Numbered from the stretch's first letter, positions 45,832 to 54,567 are shown. The stretch: DNA of 64,000 bases from Streptomyces pilosus (GCF_014649835.1 NZ_BMTU01000006.1:1-64000); one strand, 5' to 3'. The notes: a model not told the origin generated them from the letters alone. Made by a program: numbers and translations.

Positions 45832-46509
45832 ATGAAGGGTGACCTGTTTTCCAGTCAGCACATGGTGCAGCCGGCCACGGCCGCGGGGATGACGATCGAG
45901 AACGCCAAGTGCATCCGTTACACGGTCGACGGCGAGATGCACGCCCGTCAGGGAGCGATGGTCGCCTACCGCGGCAACCTCCAGTTCGAGCGCAAGGGCC
46001 AGGGCGTGGGCGGCATGCTCAAGCGCGCGGTGACCGGCGAGGGGCTGCCGCTGATGGCGGTGCGCGGACAGGGCGAGGCCTGGTTCGCGCACGAGGCGCA
46101 GAACTGCTTCGTCGTCGACGTCGACCCCGGCGACGAGTTCACCGTCAACGGCCGCAACGTGCTGTGCTTCGACTCCTCCCTGTCCTATCGCATCGCCACC
46201 GTGAAGGGCGCCGGGATCACCGGCGGCGGGCTGTTCAACAGCGTCTTCACCGGACACGGCCGGCTGGGGCTGGTGTGCGAGGGCAATCCGCTGGTCATCC
46301 CGGTGTCGCCGCAGTACCCGGTGTTCGTGGACACCGACGCGATCGTCGGCTGGACCGCGGGCCTGGACACCTCGCTGCACCGTTCGCAGTCGCTGGGCTC
46401 GATGCTGCGCGGCGGGTCGGGCGAGGCCGTGCAGCTGAAGCTCCACGGCGAGGGGTACGTGGTGGTGCGGCCCAGCGAGGCGACACCGCACAAGGCCCAG
46501 CAGCACTGA
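45832..46509 (+). CDS. AIM24 family protein
   Basis: A 225-residue AIM24 (TIGR00266-like) protein, a beta-rich TRAP-like fold found in many bacteria and linked, in eukaryotes, to mitochondrial membrane organisation. Features are MVAYRGNLQFERKG near the N-terminus, QNCFVVDVDPGDEF and FTGHGRLGLVCEG in the middle, and FVDTDAIVGWT at the end. ATG 45832 is preferred over 45823 since GGGGGAGG lies nine bases upstream of it. Located just after the TerD-CAP gene, with which it probably shares a transcript; the association with Ter-type stress proteins is known in broad terms. Confidence 0.83.
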   Translation: MKGDLFSSQHMVQPATAAGMTIENAKCIRYTVDGEMHARQGAMVAYRGNLQFERKGQGVGGMLKRAVTGEGLPLMAVRGQGEAWFAHEAQNCFVVDVDPGDEFTVNGRNVLCFDSSLSYRIATVKGAGITGGGLFNSVFTGHGRLGLVCEGNPLVIPVSPQYPVFVDTDAIVGWTAGLDTSLHRSQSLGSMLRGGSGEAVQLKLHGEGYVVVRPSEATPHKAQQH

Positions 46510-46588
46510 CGTCGTTGACCGCGGCCGCCGCGCGGGTCAGGGTGGTCACGGCACGGATCACCAGCCCCGTGCCGGAGAGGTGACAGTC

Positions 46589-47548
46589 GTGATCGGGATC
46601 GCCGACATCGAGACCGCGGCCGCGCGGATCGCCGGGCACGTGGTGCGGACCCCGACGGTGCCGAGCCCCGGGCTGTCGGAGCTGCTGGGGGTGCCGGTCA
46701 CGGCGAAGCTGGAGCTGCTGCAGCGCACCGGTTCGTTCAAGGTGCGCGGCGCGGCGGCGAAGCTGCTGTCGCTGGGCGAGGCCGAACGGGCGGCCGGCGT
46801 GGTGGCGGTGAGCGGCGGCAATCACGGCATCGCGCTCGCGGTCATGGCCGCGGCCCTCGATGTGAAGGCCACGGTGGTGATGCCGCGTTCGGCTCCCGTG
46901 CGGGCGGTGGAGATCGCGGAGTCCGCCGGTGCCTCGGTGCGGGTCACCGACGACATGGACGGCGCGTTCGGGCTGATGCGGCGGCTCCAGGAGGAGGGTC
47001 TGACCCTGGTCCACCCCTTTGACGACCCGGTGGTGATCGCCGGTCAGGGCACGGTGGGGCTGGAGCTGGCCGAGGACGCCGGTGACCTCACCGACGTGCT
47101 GGTGAGCATCGGGGGCGGAGGGCTGATCGCCGGGGTCGCCGCGGCGCTCGCTGCGAGGCGGCCCGGGGTGCGGGTGTGGGGCGTGGAGACGGAGGGTGCC
47201 CGGGCGATGTCCGCGGCGCTCGCGGCGGGCGGGCCGGTGGCGGTGGAGCTGACGTCGATCGTCTCCACGCTCAGCGCCCCGGCCGTCTCCCGGCTGACGT
47301 ACGCGCACGTGTCGGAACTCGTCACCGAGGTTCTGGTGGTGGAGGACCGGGAGGCGGTGCGGGGCTCCCTGGAACTCGCGGACCACGCCAAGGTCTGGGC
47401 CGAGCCGGCCGCGGGCTGTCTGCTGCCGGCCGCGCGGCGGGTGCTGGAGCGGGTCGGCGAGGGGGCGCGGCTCGGGCTCGTGGTGTGCGGCGGCAACGCC
47501 ACGACCGCCGACATGATCGCCTGGGCTCGGCACTTCGAGCTTCGCTGA
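46589..47548 (+). CDS. Threonine/serine dehydratase-like PLP enzyme
   Basis: A 319-residue fold-type II PLP enzyme. Lys51 in TGSFKVRGA forms the Schiff base, SGGNHGIALA binds the carboxylate, and VSIGGGGLIAGVA holds the phosphate. The length matches catabolic threonine dehydratase/serine racemase without a regulatory ACT domain. It may deaminate threonine or serine or racemise serine. GTG 46589 is chosen because GAGAGG lies eight bases upstream; GTG 46580 is an alternative three codons earlier. It has no partner genes of amino-acid metabolism nearby. Confidence 0.86.
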   Translation: MIGIADIETAAARIAGHVVRTPTVPSPGLSELLGVPVTAKLELLQRTGSFKVRGAAAKLLSLGEAERAAGVVAVSGGNHGIALAVMAAALDVKATVVMPRSAPVRAVEIAESAGASVRVTDDMDGAFGLMRRLQEEGLTLVHPFDDPVVIAGQGTVGLELAEDAGDLTDVLVSIGGGGLIAGVAAALAARRPGVRVWGVETEGARAMSAALAAGGPVAVELTSIVSTLSAPAVSRLTYAHVSELVTEVLVVEDREAVRGSLELADHAKVWAEPAAGCLLPAARRVLERVGEGARLGLVVCGGNATTADMIAWARHFELR

Positions 47549-47627
47549 GCCTTTCTTTGAACGGACCCCGCCCGCTTCCCCGTACCAGTGGGGGATGCGG
47601 GATCCAGCGGTTCGACGAGGGATGGCC

Positions 47628-49223
47628 ATGGGCAGGGCGCACGTCTCCACAGACCGGCCGGTCGCCGGCCGGTACCGGCTGGTCGAGATCACGCACCGGG
47701 AGACCAACCGGGTGAGCTGGTACGCCGACGACCTGCGGACGGGCCGCCCGTGCCTGGCCACCCGCACCGAGCTGCCGCGGGACGCCGGCGAGGCGGCCCG
47801 CCGCGTCCCCTCCCGTGTCCTGCGGGCTTCCGGGAGCGTGGGCGGGCTGTGCCCCGGCCGGGTCGGCACCGTCGTCGACGCCGTCGGCGAGGGCGACGCG
47901 CTGTGGACCGTCACCGCGTGGATCGACGGCACCCCCCTCGACGAGGTCCTCCGCGAGCAGGGGCCGTTCACCTGGGTGCGGGCCGCGCGCGTCGGGCTGG
48001 AGCTGCTGGACGTGCTGGACGCCGCGCACGCCGGGGCCGTCACGCACGGGGAGCTCAGTCCCGGCCAGGTGTTCCTGCGCGAGGGCGGCCCGGTCGTCGT
48101 GACGGGATTCGGACTGGCCGGCACGACGCCGGCGCCCCGGCTGACGGCGCCGTCGTTCGCCTCCCCTGAGCAGGCCCGCGACCAGCGGATCGGCCCCGCC
48201 GCCGACCTCTGGGCGCTGGGCGCGATCCTCTACACGATGCTCGAGGGACGGCCGCCGTTCCGGGACCGCGGACGGCCCGAGGCCACGCTGCGGGCGGTGG
48301 ACCGGCTGCCGCTGCGCACCCCGGTGCGCTCCGGCCCGCTCACCCGGGTCGTCCAGGGTCTGCTGCGCAAGGACGCGCGGGAGCGGCTCACCCGTCAGGT
48401 GGTCCGTGAGGCACTCACCCGGGTGCTCCGCGAGGCTCCCGGGGCCGAGGCGGCGGCGCCGGAGGCCCCGCCGCACGGCGTGCCCGCCACCGGCCGGGGC
48501 CGGGAGCGGAGCAGGAGGGCCCTGGTGCCGGGCATCGCCCTCGCCGTCGTCGCCGTCGCGGCGGCCGTGCTCGTCACGGCGCACGGGCTGCCCGGCTCCG
48601 GCGGCGGCGCCGAGGCGGACGCGCCGCCGTCCTCGGCGTCCGCCGCGGGCGGCTCTCCGGCGCCCGGTGGCGGGGACGGCGGCCCCGGCGCCGGGGGCGT
48701 CACCCCGCCGTCCGTCACGCCGTCCCCGTCCCCGTCCCCGCCGGGCACGGGCGGTCTTCCGCCCGGCTTCTCGACCTACCGGGCGCCGGAGGGCTTCTCC
48801 GTCGCGCTGCCCGGCGGCTGGAAGCGGCTGGACACCTCGGACACCGCCGGTCTGGCCTACCGCGTCACGTTCGGCGCCGACGGGGACCCGCGCACCCTCG
48901 CCGTGACCTACAGCGAGCGGGTGGGGGCGGACGCCGTGGCCGTGTGGCGCGACGACGTGGAGCCGGGGCTGGAGCGGTCCGGGGGGTACGAGCGGATCGG
49001 CGGCATCACGGCGAGGACCTACCAGGGGCGCGAGGCCGCAGACATGGAGTGGTACGCCGAGGACGACGGCGCCCGGGTGCGCACCTTCGGCCGGGGCTTC
49101 CTCCTGGGCAGCGGCCGGGGCTTCTCGCTGCGCTGGACCACCCCGGCCGCCGCCTGGGAGGAACCCGCGAGCCGCGAGGCGCTGAGGACCTTCCTAGGAT
49201 CCTTCCGGCCGGGCTCGCCGTGA
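47628..49223 (+). CDS. Membrane-anchored serine/threonine pseudokinase with extracytoplasmic domain
   Basis: A 531-residue protein shaped like a PknB-type receptor kinase: kinase fold at about 10-270, one membrane helix near 300-320 (VPGIALAVVAVAAAVLVTA), a low-complexity Ser/Pro/Gly linker and a C-terminal outer domain (about 385-531). Catalytic residues are missing: the catalytic loop HRDLKPxN is HGELSPGQ, the DFG motif is GFG, and no VAIK lysine is seen (CLATRTEL). ASPEQARDQRIGPAADLWALG, the APE-like and F-helix region, is intact, so folding is preserved. ATG 47628 follows GAGGGA by six bases. It probably acts as a scaffold or sensor. Its 3' end overlaps the convergent serine hydrolase gene by 30 bp. 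Confidence 0.85.
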   Translation: MGRAHVSTDRPVAGRYRLVEITHRETNRVSWYADDLRTGRPCLATRTELPRDAGEAARRVPSRVLRASGSVGGLCPGRVGTVVDAVGEGDALWTVTAWIDGTPLDEVLREQGPFTWVRAARVGLELLDVLDAAHAGAVTHGELSPGQVFLREGGPVVVTGFGLAGTTPAPRLTAPSFASPEQARDQRIGPAADLWALGAILYTMLEGRPPFRDRGRPEATLRAVDRLPLRTPVRSGPLTRVVQGLLRKDARERLTRQVVREALTRVLREAPGAEAAAPEAPPHGVPATGRGRERSRRALVPGIALAVVAVAAAVLVTAHGLPGSGGGAEADAPPSSASAAGGSPAPGGGDGGPGAGGVTPPSVTPSPSPSPPGTGGLPPGFSTYRAPEGFSVALPGGWKRLDTSDTAGLAYRVTFGADGDPRTLAVTYSERVGADAVAVWRDDVEPGLERSGGYERIGGITARTYQGREAADMEWYAEDDGARVRTFGRGFLLGSGRGFSLRWTTPAAAWEEPASREALRTFLGSFRPGSP

Positions 49224-50660
49224 GCGGCCCGGGGCCCGCAGCCCGCGCAGCGGCCAGTCGCCCAGCGGGCGGGTGAGCCAGCGGGCGGTGAAGGTCCGTC
49301 CGGCGAGGGAGCAGGTGACCCGGAGCCGGTGCGGTGTCTCGAGGAACGCCACGTCCGCGGTGAGGGTGCCGCCGGTCCAGCCTCCGCTCACGGCGACCGG
49401 GACGGGTTCCTCGGTGACGGTCCATCCCCGCCCGCCGGAGCGGACCTCGAACGGCTCGCCGTCCTCCGTCAGCCGCAGCGTCCAGCCACCGTCGGCCTCG
49501 GTGACGACCTCGGCCTCGGTCAGCTTCGGCCGGTCGGCGCAGATCCCGCCCTCCGGCGCGAACACCGCGCCCGCCCACTCCCCGCCGTCCTCCGGCGGTG
49601 CGGGGCTCCCGCCGGCCGGGGGCAGGGCGAGCCGGTCCAGGCGCTCGCGCAGGGCGGCGTCGGCGGCCTCCCGGCCGGTCAGCGGCCCGGTGCGGAAGGC
49701 GGGCAACAGGTGCCGCCACACCAGGTCCAGGTACTCCTGCATCCGCTCGGTCGCCGTGGTCGCGGCGATCACCGCGTCGTGCTCGGGCAGGACCAGGCAG
49801 TACTGCCCGTACGCGCCGTCGCCGCGGAAGCCGTGCCGGGAGATCCAGAACTGGTGCCCGTAGCCGCGGTCCCAGTCGGACCTGTCCCCCTCCCCCATGG
49901 CGCCCTCGGTGGACACGTGCGGGCGGGAGGCGCGGGCGACCCAGCCCTCGGGGAGCAGCCGCTCGCCCTGCCACATGCCGTCGTCCAGGTACAGCTGGCC
50001 CAGGCGTGCGACGGCGTCGGTCGCGGCGTGCAGTCCGCTGAAGCCGATCTCGCGGCCGGCCCGGTCCCGCTGCCACACCGTCTCGCCGATGCCCAGGGGG
50101 TCGAACAGGCGGGGGCGCAGGTAGTCGGTGAGGGTCTGTCCCGTGACCCGCTGCACGATCGCGGCGAGCGTGTACGTGCAGGGCTGGTTGTAGGCGAAGA
50201 CGGTCCCCGGATCGTGCTCGGGCGGCTGGAGCAGGAAACCGCGCACGGGTTCGGCGCGGTCGGCGCCGTAGGCCGCGTCGATCGTCTCCCGGTCGTGGCC
50301 GCTCGCCATGGACGCCACGTGCCGCACCCGCATCGCCCGGCTGCGCGGGTCGGTGATGTCGGCCTCGAACTCCGGGAAGTAGGACAGCACCGGGGCGTCG
50401 AAGTCGATCAGCCCCTCGCCCTCGGCGAGCGCGGCGGCCGTCGCCGTGAAGCTCTTGCTCAGCGAGTACAGCAGGTGCGGGCGCCGCGCGGTGTACGGAG
50501 CCCACCAGCCGGCGGCGACGACCCGGCCGTGGCGCAGGATCATCAGGCTGTGCGGCTCGATCTCCGGGGCGGCTTCGAGGGCGTCGAGGAAGGCGTGGAC
50601 ACCGGACGCCTCGACGCCCTGGGCGGCGGGGTCGGAGCTGGGGAGGGAACGGGCAGTCAT
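49194..50660 (-). CDS. Serine hydrolase, beta-lactamase/esterase family (class C-like)
   Basis: A 488-residue serine beta-lactamase-like hydrolase. SLSKS holds the nucleophile serine and lysine (SxxK), YNQ fills the YxN position and a third motif (HGF, near residue 280) is plausible. The catalytic domain covers about 1-350, and a C-terminal beta-domain (about 360-488) resembles the extra domain of DUF3471-type esterases. No signal peptide is present, so it is probably a cytoplasmic esterase or peptidase rather than a beta-lactamase. It is convergent with, and overlaps by 30 bp, the pseudokinase gene and is divergent from the LLM oxidoreductase gene. Confidence 0.83.
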   Translation of the reverse strand: MTARSLPSSDPAAQGVEASGVHAFLDALEAAPEIEPHSLMILRHGRVVAAGWWAPYTARRPHLLYSLSKSFTATAAALAEGEGLIDFDAPVLSYFPEFEADITDPRSRAMRVRHVASMASGHDRETIDAAYGADRAEPVRGFLLQPPEHDPGTVFAYNQPCTYTLAAIVQRVTGQTLTDYLRPRLFDPLGIGETVWQRDRAGREIGFSGLHAATDAVARLGQLYLDDGMWQGERLLPEGWVARASRPHVSTEGAMGEGDRSDWDRGYGHQFWISRHGFRGDGAYGQYCLVLPEHDAVIAATTATERMQEYLDLVWRHLLPAFRTGPLTGREAADAALRERLDRLALPPAGGSPAPPEDGGEWAGAVFAPEGGICADRPKLTEAEVVTEADGGWTLRLTEDGEPFEVRSGGRGWTVTEEPVPVAVSGGWTGGTLTADVAFLETPHRLRVTCSLAGRTFTARWLTRPLGDWPLRGLRAPGRSRRARPEGS

Positions 50661-50732
50661 GGGGGCATCCTGCCCCGGCGGCCCCCGGACGATCCGCCGT
50701 TTTCAGCGGCCCGGTCCGGGGACCCGGGCGGC

Positions 50733-51704
50733 ATGGTGCAAATCGGATACACGATGATGACCGAGCAGGCCGGGCCCCGCGAGCTGGTCGAGCACGTGGT
50801 GCGGGCCGAGGACGCGGGCTTCGACTTCTCGGTGACCTCCGACCACTACTTCCCCTGGCTGGCCTCCCAGGGTCACTCGCCGTACGCCTGGAGCGTGCTG
50901 GGCGCCGCCGCGCAGGCCACCTCGCGCATCCCGCTGATGACGTACGTGACGTGTCCGACGTTCCGCTACCACCCCGCGGTGGTCGCGCAGAAGGCGGCGA
51001 CGGTGCAGCTGCTGTCGGAGGGCCGGTTCCGGCTGGGGCTCGGCTCCGGCGAGAACCTCAACGAGCACGTGGTGGGCGGCGGCTGGCCGTCGGTGGACGT
51101 GCGGCACGAGATGTTCGAGGAGGCGGTGGAGATCATCCGGGAGCTGTTCGAGGGTGGCCACGTGAACCGCCGGGGCACGCACTTCGACGTCGAGTCGGCC
51201 AAGCTGTGGGACCTGCCGGACCAGCCGCCGCCGATCGGCATCGCCGTGTCGGGGAAGCGGTCCTGTGCCCTCGCGGGCCGACTCGCCGACCTGGTCATCG
51301 CCACGGAGCCGAAGGCCGAGCTGCTCGACGCCTTCGACCGGCACGGCGGGCAGGGCAAGCCGCGGGTGGGGCAGCTGCCGGTGTGCTACGACCCCGACCG
51401 GGACGCGGCCGTCGCACGCGCCCACGACCAGTTCCGCTGGTTCGGCAACGGCTGGAAGGTCAACGCCGAACTGCCGCACCCGGACAACTTCGCGCTGGCG
51501 ACCCAATTCGTGCGCCCGCAGGACGTCGCCGAGTCCGTCCCGTGCGGCAGCGACCCGGCGGACTTCGTCGAGGCGGTGCGCCCCTACGCCGAGGCGGGCT
51601 TCACCGAGATCGCCCTGGTGCAGATCGGCGGCGAGTCGCAGCCGCGGTTCCTGGACTGGTCGGAGAAGACGCTGCTGCCGGTCCTGCGGGACGCCTTCGG
51701 CTGA
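50733..51704 (+). CDS. LLM-class F420-dependent oxidoreductase
   Basis: A 323-residue luciferase-like TIM-barrel flavin/F420 enzyme. The start QIGYTMMTEQAGP, SVTSDHYFPWL, VTCPTFRYHPA and LGLGSGENLNEHVVG are signatures of the TIGR03557 F420-dependent glucose-6-phosphate dehydrogenase-like group. It uses coenzyme F420, which Streptomyces make; the true substrate of this paralogue is unknown. ATG 50733 has GGACCCGGGCGGC upstream, a weak ribosome site. It is a single gene upstream of ssgC. Confidence 0.85.
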   Translation: MVQIGYTMMTEQAGPRELVEHVVRAEDAGFDFSVTSDHYFPWLASQGHSPYAWSVLGAAAQATSRIPLMTYVTCPTFRYHPAVVAQKAATVQLLSEGRFRLGLGSGENLNEHVVGGGWPSVDVRHEMFEEAVEIIRELFEGGHVNRRGTHFDVESAKLWDLPDQPPPIGIAVSGKRSCALAGRLADLVIATEPKAELLDAFDRHGGQGKPRVGQLPVCYDPDRDAAVARAHDQFRWFGNGWKVNAELPHPDNFALATQFVRPQDVAESVPCGSDPADFVEAVRPYAEAGFTEIALVQIGGESQPRFLDWSEKTLLPVLRDAFG

Positions 51705-51744
51705 CGGCGGCCGCCCCGTGCGGCGATTGCATCCGCCCGGCGGG

Positions 51745-51768
51745 GCATGCCGCGTCGATCCGGGGTAC
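51745..51768 (+). promoter_or_regulatory. Sigma-B-type promoter of ssgC
   Basis: GCAT, 14 bases, GGGTAC. A perfect match to the sigma-B-type consensus, 38 bases before the GTG of the SsgA-like gene. It points to stress-dependent expression of a sporulation-type protein. Confidence 0.65.
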
Positions 51769-51806
51769 TAGGGCTTCCCTACGCCCGGCTCTGCGAAAGG
51801 CCTCCC

Positions 51807-52232
51807 GTGAACTCGTTCGTGCACAAGACCCTGGTGGTGGAGCTCCAGGCGGGCGTCACGGACCGCTTCCCCGTGCTCGCCCACCTGAGCTACGAGGCGT
51901 CCGACCCGTTCGCCGTGACCGTCGTGTTCAGTCACGACGGCCGGGTCCTGGCCCGCTGGCAGCTGGACCGCGAGATGGTCACCGAGGGCCTCACCCGGGC
52001 CGTCGGCATCGGCGACGTGCGGCTGAGTCCGGAGTCCCGGGGAGTGGGCCGGGAACTGCGGATGGAGTTCCTCGGTGAGGCGCACGCCGACGGGGGCCGG
52101 CACCACGCGGTGGTGTTCGCCTGGGCCGAGACCGTCGGCGACTTCCTGCACCGGACCCGTCTCGTGGTCCCTCCGGGCACCGAGGACGCGGGCCTGGACG
52201 ACTTCCTCGCCGACGTCCTGGCCGGGAGCTGA
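51807..52232 (+). CDS. ssgC: SsgA-like sporulation/cell division protein (SALP)
   Basis: A 141-residue SALP, a family unique to morphologically complex actinomycetes that controls septum placement and peptidoglycan maintenance. LSYEASDPFAVTVVF near residues 28-42 and ARWQLDREMVTEGLTRAVGIGDVRLSP near 48-75 are family hallmarks. The symbol comes from the neighbourhood: as I recall, S. coelicolor ssgC is close to sigL. GTG 51807 follows GAAAGG. In S. coelicolor SsgC counteracts SsgA in septum formation. No membrane segment. Confidence 0.85.
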   Translation: MNSFVHKTLVVELQAGVTDRFPVLAHLSYEASDPFAVTVVFSHDGRVLARWQLDREMVTEGLTRAVGIGDVRLSPESRGVGRELRMEFLGEAHADGGRHHAVVFAWAETVGDFLHRTRLVVPPGTEDAGLDDFLADVLAGS

Positions 52233-52247
52233 GACGCCGGCTGGCCG

Positions 52248-52745
52248 TCACCGGGTCGTGTGGCGGTACCGCGCCCAGATCGGCAGGCCGAACCAGCACA
52301 GCAGGTACCAGAACACCACTCCGGTCACCAGGTACGGGACGTAGTCGTCGTCGGTGGCCACGCGCAGGATGAGCAGCAGGGAACAACTGGTGGTGGCGAG
52401 CAGCAGCGCGAGCCCGAGCAGGGTGAGCCGGGAGGCCCAGCGCACCGCGTGCGCCTTGATGCGCCGTCCGGAGACCAGGCGGTGCAGGGCCACCGGCCCG
52501 ATGAGCGCGCCCGTGGCGCAGGCGCCCAGGACCACCGTCACGATGTAGATCGTCTGGTCGGTGCCGGACAGGTCGGCGTACTTCGGCGTGAACACGACGG
52601 TCAGCAGGAAACCGAACAGGATCTGCACGCCCATCTGGGCCACACGGACCTCCTGGATGAGTTCCGTCCACATCCGGTCGGCCCGTTCGTCCTCGGTCTC
52701 GTTGCGACCCCGGCGTCTGTTCTCGTCCCATCCCGTGTCCGGCAC
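52248..52745 (-). CDS. DUF6328-like membrane protein
   Basis: A 165-residue protein with four predicted membrane helices: about 38-52 (GVQILFGFLLTVVFT), 65-90, 100-122 (LTLLGLALLLATTSCSLLLIL) and 133-155. The N-terminal 30 residues are polar and rich in Arg and Glu (ENRRRGRNETEDER). The pattern matches the DUF6328 family common in actinomycetes, function unknown. GTG 52745 follows GGGAGG at a short spacing of four bases, the best start visible. It is convergent with ssgC (15 bp between stops) and divergent from the small gene at 52882. Confidence 0.74.
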   Translation of the reverse strand: MPDTGWDENRRRGRNETEDERADRMWTELIQEVRVAQMGVQILFGFLLTVVFTPKYADLSGTDQTIYIVTVVLGACATGALIGPVALHRLVSGRRIKAHAVRWASRLTLLGLALLLATTSCSLLLILRVATDDDYVPYLVTGVVFWYLLCWFGLPIWARYRHTTR

Positions 52746-52815
52746 GATGCCTCCCTCGGCGTAGCACTCTCTTCCCGGATGCCCCGAAAGCCGCCGGCCC
52801 TCCCCGGCTGCCGCG

Positions 52816-52840
52816 GTTTGGGCGCACCGGGCCCGGTTAC
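52816..52840 (+). promoter_or_regulatory. Near-consensus sigma-B-type promoter of the gene at 52882
   Basis: GTTT, 15 bases, GGTTAC. The -35 is ideal and the -10 has one mismatch (T for G at position 3). It lies 41 bases before the start. Confidence 0.45.
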
Positions 52841-52881
52841 ACGGACGGCGATGACACCGAGGCCAGGAGGTCGTGGGACGT

Positions 52882-53220
52882 ATGACGGACACCCAGCTCA
52901 CCGTGACGCTCAGCGGCGGGGACGTCGACGACGCCCGAGCGGTCGTCCGGGCCCTGGAGGGCACGTTCGGGACGGCGGACCAGCAACCCTCCGAGGACGG
53001 GGCGACGGTCCGCGTGGCGACGTTCAGCGGGGAGGGCGGAGAGGGCGCCGGGGACACGGAGGGGGGCACGCTCTCGGCCCCGGTGCGCGTCACCGTGCAG
53101 GGCACCCCGCAGGCGGTGCGGCGGGCTAGCGACACCCTCGCGCGGGTCTTCCCGGCCCGCGACGAGGGCGCCGCCTCCGGCGACCAGGAGCAGGAGAGGC
53201 AGCTGCTCCTCCAGCCGTGA
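52882..53220 (+). CDS. Small hypothetical acidic protein, possibly stress-regulated
   Basis: A 112-residue protein with alternating strands in the first part (QLTVTLSGGDVDDARAVVRALE), an acidic glycine-rich loop in the middle and an alpha/beta C-terminus ending in QEQERQLLLQP. I do not recognise a family. AGGAGG precedes ATG 52882 by eleven bases; a GTG at 52873 is too close to that site. A near-consensus sigma-B-type promoter lies just upstream. Convergent with the aldo/keto reductase gene (18 bp). Confidence 0.68.
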   Translation: MTDTQLTVTLSGGDVDDARAVVRALEGTFGTADQQPSEDGATVRVATFSGEGGEGAGDTEGGTLSAPVRVTVQGTPQAVRRASDTLARVFPARDEGAASGDQEQERQLLLQP

Positions 53221-53238
53221 CGGCCGCGGCGCGCGCCG

Positions 53239-54222
53239 CTACCAGCGGGCCTCCACCTGGTCCTTGATCCGCGCGTCGTAGAGGTCGCGGATCGCCGTGA
53301 GCGTCCGGTCCGGCAGCTCCGGCAGCCGGGCCGCGGCCGCGTTGGCGCGGGCCTGCTCGGGCGAGCGGGCGCCGGGGATGACGGTGGTGACGCCCGGCTG
53401 CTGGACGATCCAGCGCAGGGCCAGCTGGGCCGGGGTGTACCCCTCGGGGGCGAGCCCGGCGAACTCGGCGGCCGCTTCCACGCCCGTCGCGTAGTCGACG
53501 CCGGAGAAGGTCTCTCCCTGGTCGAAGGCCTCACCGTGCCGGTTGAAGGACCGGTGGTCGTTCTCGGCGAAGACGGTGTCCCTCGTGTACTTCCCGGACA
53601 GCAGCCCGGAGGCGAGCGGAACCCGGGCGATGATGCCGACGCCCGCCTCCCGGGCAGCCGGGAGCACCTCGCGCAGCGGCTTCATGCGGAACGGGTTGAG
53701 GATGATCTGCACACTCGCCACGTTCGGCCGCGCGATCGCGGCCAGCGCCTCCGCGCAGGTCTCCACGCTGACGCCGTAGGCGGCGACGCGCTCCTCCGCG
53801 ACCAGGGTGTCGAGGGCGTCGAAGACCTCGTCGGTGGAGTAGACGGGGGTGGGCGGGCAGTGCAGCTGCACCAGGTCGATGCGGTCGACCCCGAGGTTGC
53901 GCCGCGAACGGTCGTTCCAGGCGCGAAAGTTGTCCAGTACGTAGTTCTCGGGGATCTGGTCGACCCGGCGGCCCATCTTGGTGGCGACCAGTACGTGCAG
54001 GTCGGGCCGTCCGCTGAGGAACGAGGCGATGGTCTGCTCGCTGCGCCCGTCGCCGTAGACGTCGGCGGTGTCGAAGAAGGTGACGCCCGATTCGGCGGCG
54101 GCCTCCAGGACCGTGAGGGCCTCCTTGTCGTCGACGTCGCCCCAGTCCGCCCCGAGTTGCCATGTGCCGAGCCCGATCACCGATGCGTGCTGGCCCGACC
54201 TGTCGAAAGTGCGCTCGTCCAT
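53239..54222 (-). CDS. Aldo/keto reductase
   Basis: A 327-residue NADPH-dependent aldo/keto reductase. The start MDERTFDRSGQHASVIGLGTWQLGADWG matches the family; FFDTADVYGDGRSE carries the catalytic Asp and Tyr; LVATKMG the Lys; DLVQLHCPP the His; and VIPGARSPEQ the cofactor loop. The complete catalytic tetrad indicates activity on carbonyls of unknown identity. ATG 54222 fits the family N-terminus; a start eight codons earlier is possible, and both lack a strong ribosome site. The gene is divergent from the melC1-melC2 operon across a 345-bp non-coding stretch. Confidence 0.87.
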   Translation of the reverse strand: MDERTFDRSGQHASVIGLGTWQLGADWGDVDDKEALTVLEAAAESGVTFFDTADVYGDGRSEQTIASFLSGRPDLHVLVATKMGRRVDQIPENYVLDNFRAWNDRSRRNLGVDRIDLVQLHCPPTPVYSTDEVFDALDTLVAEERVAAYGVSVETCAEALAAIARPNVASVQIILNPFRMKPLREVLPAAREAGVGIIARVPLASGLLSGKYTRDTVFAENDHRSFNRHGEAFDQGETFSGVDYATGVEAAAEFAGLAPEGYTPAQLALRWIVQQPGVTTVIPGARSPEQARANAAAARLPELPDRTLTAIRDLYDARIKDQVEARW

Positions 54223-54567
54223 GGGGATCAGTCTGTCATCCGTCACGGCCGGCGGCGCGGGCGCGCCGCCCCGGGCCCCCCGGGCGCGTCCGGCGCGGGA
54301 TCACGCCAATCTCACGGCGTGACGCGCGCCACAGCCCGTACGCGGCCCGCGGAAGATCATCCGGCTGGTGTCCCGCGCGGCGCGGAATATCGCCTTCCGT
54401 CATCGCGGACCCACCTCCCGCAGCAAGATCACCTTCGTTCAATCCTGTATGACATAACGGGAATTGCCCGGATCGCGGCCAACCGCGTCGACGGCATTTC
54501 ACCCGTTACCGGCGCGGGCGATAGGCATGCGGGGTCCTGATCGCACATCGACCCCCAGGAGATCCGC
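54223..54567. other. Divergent regulatory region upstream of the melanin operon
   Basis: A 345-base gap between the aldo/keto reductase gene and melC1. The part nearest melC1 (about 54430-54520) is more AT-rich than its surroundings, as a promoter would be, with a TGTATGACA palindromic hexamer-type element near 54446. I see no convincing gene and no sigma-B-type element. It should hold the melC1 promoter. Small open frames here have no ribosome site. Confidence 0.5.

Noticed and set aside
54236..54502. Short minus-strand frame between the aldo/keto reductase gene and melC1
   Set aside because: Poor codon usage, no ribosome site and no recognisable protein features.
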